Program-made: the position numbers and the translations under genes
The notes under the pieces: model-generated
What the model saw: the letters and a program-made list of their open reading frames with translations, nothing else
The model's database searches: none
What the model was told of the DNA's origin: nothing
Source of the DNA: an uncultured Clostridia bacterium
Lineage (GTDB): Bacteria; Bacillota; Clostridia; Oscillospirales; Oscillospiraceae
NCBI GenBank assembly: GCA_945613045.1
Contig: CALZAG010000070.1
Location: 1 to 8,211 of the forward strand
Direction of reading: 5' to 3'
DNA: 8,211 nt
Shown: positions 5,981-8,211 of the stretch, piece after piece
Position numbering within the stretch: the stretch's first letter is position 1
Layout of the letters: each line of letters opens with the position of its first letter

Positions 5981-6454
5981 ATGAAGAGAACAACTGCCAG
6001 AGAGATAGCAGTACAGCTCGGCTTTTATGCGTCTGCAAGCGATAAACCTGTATCCGAGATCATAGATGAGTTTTTTGATGAGGAGTACTTTGCCACATTG
6101 GCTGGCGAGGATGAGCTTTTCGCCGAATATCCGGAAAAAAAGCAGAAGGATTACATCATTCGTCTTGCGGAGAATATGGAAGCGTACCGCATACAGATCG
6201 ATAAGTATATAGAAAAATATGCGCGTGGCTGGAAGGTAGAGCGCATATCAAAAACCGCTATTGCCGTACTGCGCTGTGCGATATGCGAAGTGATGTACAT
6301 GGACGATATCCCGAACAGCGCGGCAATAAATGAGGCCGTTGAGCTGGCCAAGGGCTATGATGAGCCCGAAACAGTCGCGTTCATCAACGGCGTTCTCGGC
6401 GGGTTTATGCGCGGTGAGTTCGGCGAAGGCGCCGAAGCGGAGAAGAAAGAATGA
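5981..6454 (+). CDS. nusB: Transcription antitermination factor NusB
   Basis: NusB binds boxA RNA with NusE (ribosomal protein S10) and supports antitermination on rRNA operons. The all-helical product has 157 residues, longer than the usual 130-140. The N-terminus 'MKRTTAREIAVQLGFYA' matches the arginine-rich boxA-binding helix of the family. The core at 83-142 is clear: 'WKVERISKTAIAVLRCAICE', 'DIPNSAAINEAVELAKGYDE' and 'AFINGVLGGFMR'. The extra length is an acidic stretch at about 33-52 between the first helices and a charged tail (147-157, 'EGAEAEKKE'). GAGAGGA at 5967-5973 lies seven bases before the ATG, 17 bases after the asp23 stop. It overlaps xseA by four bases (ATGA). Confidence 0.95.
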   Translation: MKRTTAREIAVQLGFYASASDKPVSEIIDEFFDEEYFATLAGEDELFAEYPEKKQKDYIIRLAENMEAYRIQIDKYIEKYARGWKVERISKTAIAVLRCAICEVMYMDDIPNSAAINEAVELAKGYDEPETVAFINGVLGGFMRGEFGEGAEAEKKE

Positions 6455-7657
6455 ACGAAAGAACTCTGACCGTATCGGAGCTTAACGGCATAATCAAGGC
6501 GCTCATCGACAGTGAGCCGCTTCTCGGAAAGGTCTGTGTTCGGGGAGAGCTGTCCAATTATAAGATCTACCCCTCGGGTCACCACTATTTCACCCTTAAA
6601 GATGCGGAAAGCAGTTTAAGATGCGTCATGTTCAAAAGCAGTGCGTCCAAGCTCCGTTTTCGCCCTGAAAGCGGCATGGGCGTCACTGCTTTTGGGCGTA
6701 TATCTGTGTTCCCGCGTGACGGAGCGTACCAGCTCTATTGCACCGACCTTATTCCCGAGGGCACAGGGGATCTTCAAATAGCATATGAGCAGCTCAAGGC
6801 CAAGCTGGCCTCGGAGGGGCTGTTTGACCCGAGCCATAAAAAGCCGCTCCCTGCGTTTCCGAGCAAGATCGCGATCATCACCTCCTCGGCAGGCGCTGCC
6901 GTACACGATATGATCCGTATACTCGGCAGGCGCTGGCCTATGACCAAGGTCGTTCTTCTGCCGGTGCGGGTACAGGGAGTGGAGGCTCCGCCAGAGATCG
7001 TAGGAGCTATCCGCTACGCAAATAAATATAAGGTCGCCGATCTCATAATAACTGGCCGCGGCGGCGGTTCTATCGAAGACCTTTGGGCATTTAATGACGA
7101 GCGCGTCGCAAGAGCCATATACGAGTCCGAGCTGCCCGTGATATCCGCCGTCGGCCATGAGCCGGATGTAACGATATCGGACTATGTTGCCGACGTCAGG
7201 GCCTCAACTCCGTCAAACGCGGCAGAGCTCGCCGTGCCGGACGAGTCCGAAATGCGCGAGCTTCTTGAAAACCTGAACATAAGGAAAACTCAGGCTGTGC
7301 GCAAAAAACTCAGCCGCCTGAGCACCAGGCTCGAGGATATCAAAAGTCGCAGAGTGCTGCAAAGCCCGATGACTTACGTTGATTCAAAGCGTTCAGAGCT
7401 TGACTATGTGCGCGGCCGGCTCATTGCCGCGGCCGACAGGATAAACGCCTCAAAACGCCATAAATTTGTGGCGCTTGCCGCGTCGCTCGACGCTATGAGC
7501 CCGCTCAAGGTCATGGGCAGGGGATACGCCATTGCGGCGGATGCAAAGGGCGAGCTGATAAGAAGCATAAACGATGTCAAGCCCGATGATAAAATGCGGC
7601 TTTTGGTCCGCGACGGTGTGATAAAGTGCGCAGTAGAAGAAAGCGAGGCAATAAAAT

Positions 7658-7665
<8 letters not shown>
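6451..7665 (+). CDS. xseA: Exodeoxyribonuclease VII large subunit
   Basis: This is the catalytic subunit of ExoVII, which degrades single-stranded DNA from both ends to oligonucleotides. Of 404 residues (448 in B. subtilis, 456 in E. coli), 1-100 form the OB-fold ssDNA-binding domain ('VCVRGELSNYKIYPSGHHYF' at 28-47). The nuclease domain follows: 'AIITSSAGAAVHDM' (141-154), 'GRGGGSIEDLWAFNDE' (202-217), 'SAVGHEPDVTISDYVADVRA' (232-251) and 'STPSNAAE' (252-259). A helical, charged coiled-coil region covers about 265-345, followed by the conserved 'PLKVMGRGYAI' (351-361) and a small C-terminal beta part. The shorter total length falls mainly in the coiled coil, which binds the small subunit. 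GGAG at 6439-6442 precedes the ATG, which overlaps the nusB stop. The gene overlaps xseB by eight bases, consistent with coupled synthesis of the subunits. Confidence 0.97.

Positions 7666-8211
<546 letters not shown>

Noticed and set aside
6616..7158. Minus-strand open frame of 180 codons opposite xseA
   Set aside because: It is fully antisense to the conserved nuclease domain, with no family resemblance.

Overview
The window is a dense, all-plus-strand stretch of chromosome from an endospore-forming Firmicute. The complete spoIIIA set, a SipL-like spore-coat morphogen and B. subtilis-like gene order point to class Clostridia. The mixed, mid-range base composition and frequent ATA (Ile) and AGA/AGG (Arg) codons would suit an uncultured gut Oscillospirales/Ruminococcaceae-type lineage. 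The class is well supported; the order is a guess.

Region 1 (1-5492) is a sporulation operon. It opens with the 3' part of a SPOCS/DUF3794-LysM protein of the SipL type. Nine bases later come all eight spoIIIA genes (AA, AB, AC, AD, AE, AF, AG, AH), mostly overlapping or separated by only a few bases. Their products form the SpoIIIA-SpoIIQ 'feeding tube' between mother cell and forespore: a cytoplasmic ATPase (AA), polytopic membrane parts (AB-AE), and single- or double-span proteins with ring-building domains in the intermembrane space (AF, AG, AH). SpoIIIAG is unusually small (114 aa). A strong intrinsic terminator at 5491-5518 starts at the AH stop codon and closes this block.

Region 2 (5519-5600) is a short intergenic control region. 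It holds a plausible extended -10 promoter, a perfect 11-base inverted repeat whose arms flank that promoter, a small hairpin, and a good Shine-Dalgarno sequence.

Region 3 (5601-8211) is a housekeeping operon: an Asp23/Gls24-family protein (YqhY type), nusB, xseA, xseB and the first third of an ispA-type prenyl diphosphate synthase that runs off the window end. The last four genes are tightly packed or overlapping. Compared with B. subtilis (spoIIIA - accB - accC - yqhY - nusB - folD - xseA - xseB - ispA), the order is kept but accB, accC and folD are absent.

I saw no mobile elements, RNA genes, CRISPR arrays or foreign-looking islands, and I do not see an undescribed system. The points most worth a second look are the minimal SpoIIIAG, the inverted repeat around the asp23 promoter, and the joining of a SipL-like gene to the spoIIIA operon. 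There is no gene-free stretch longer than about 110 bases.
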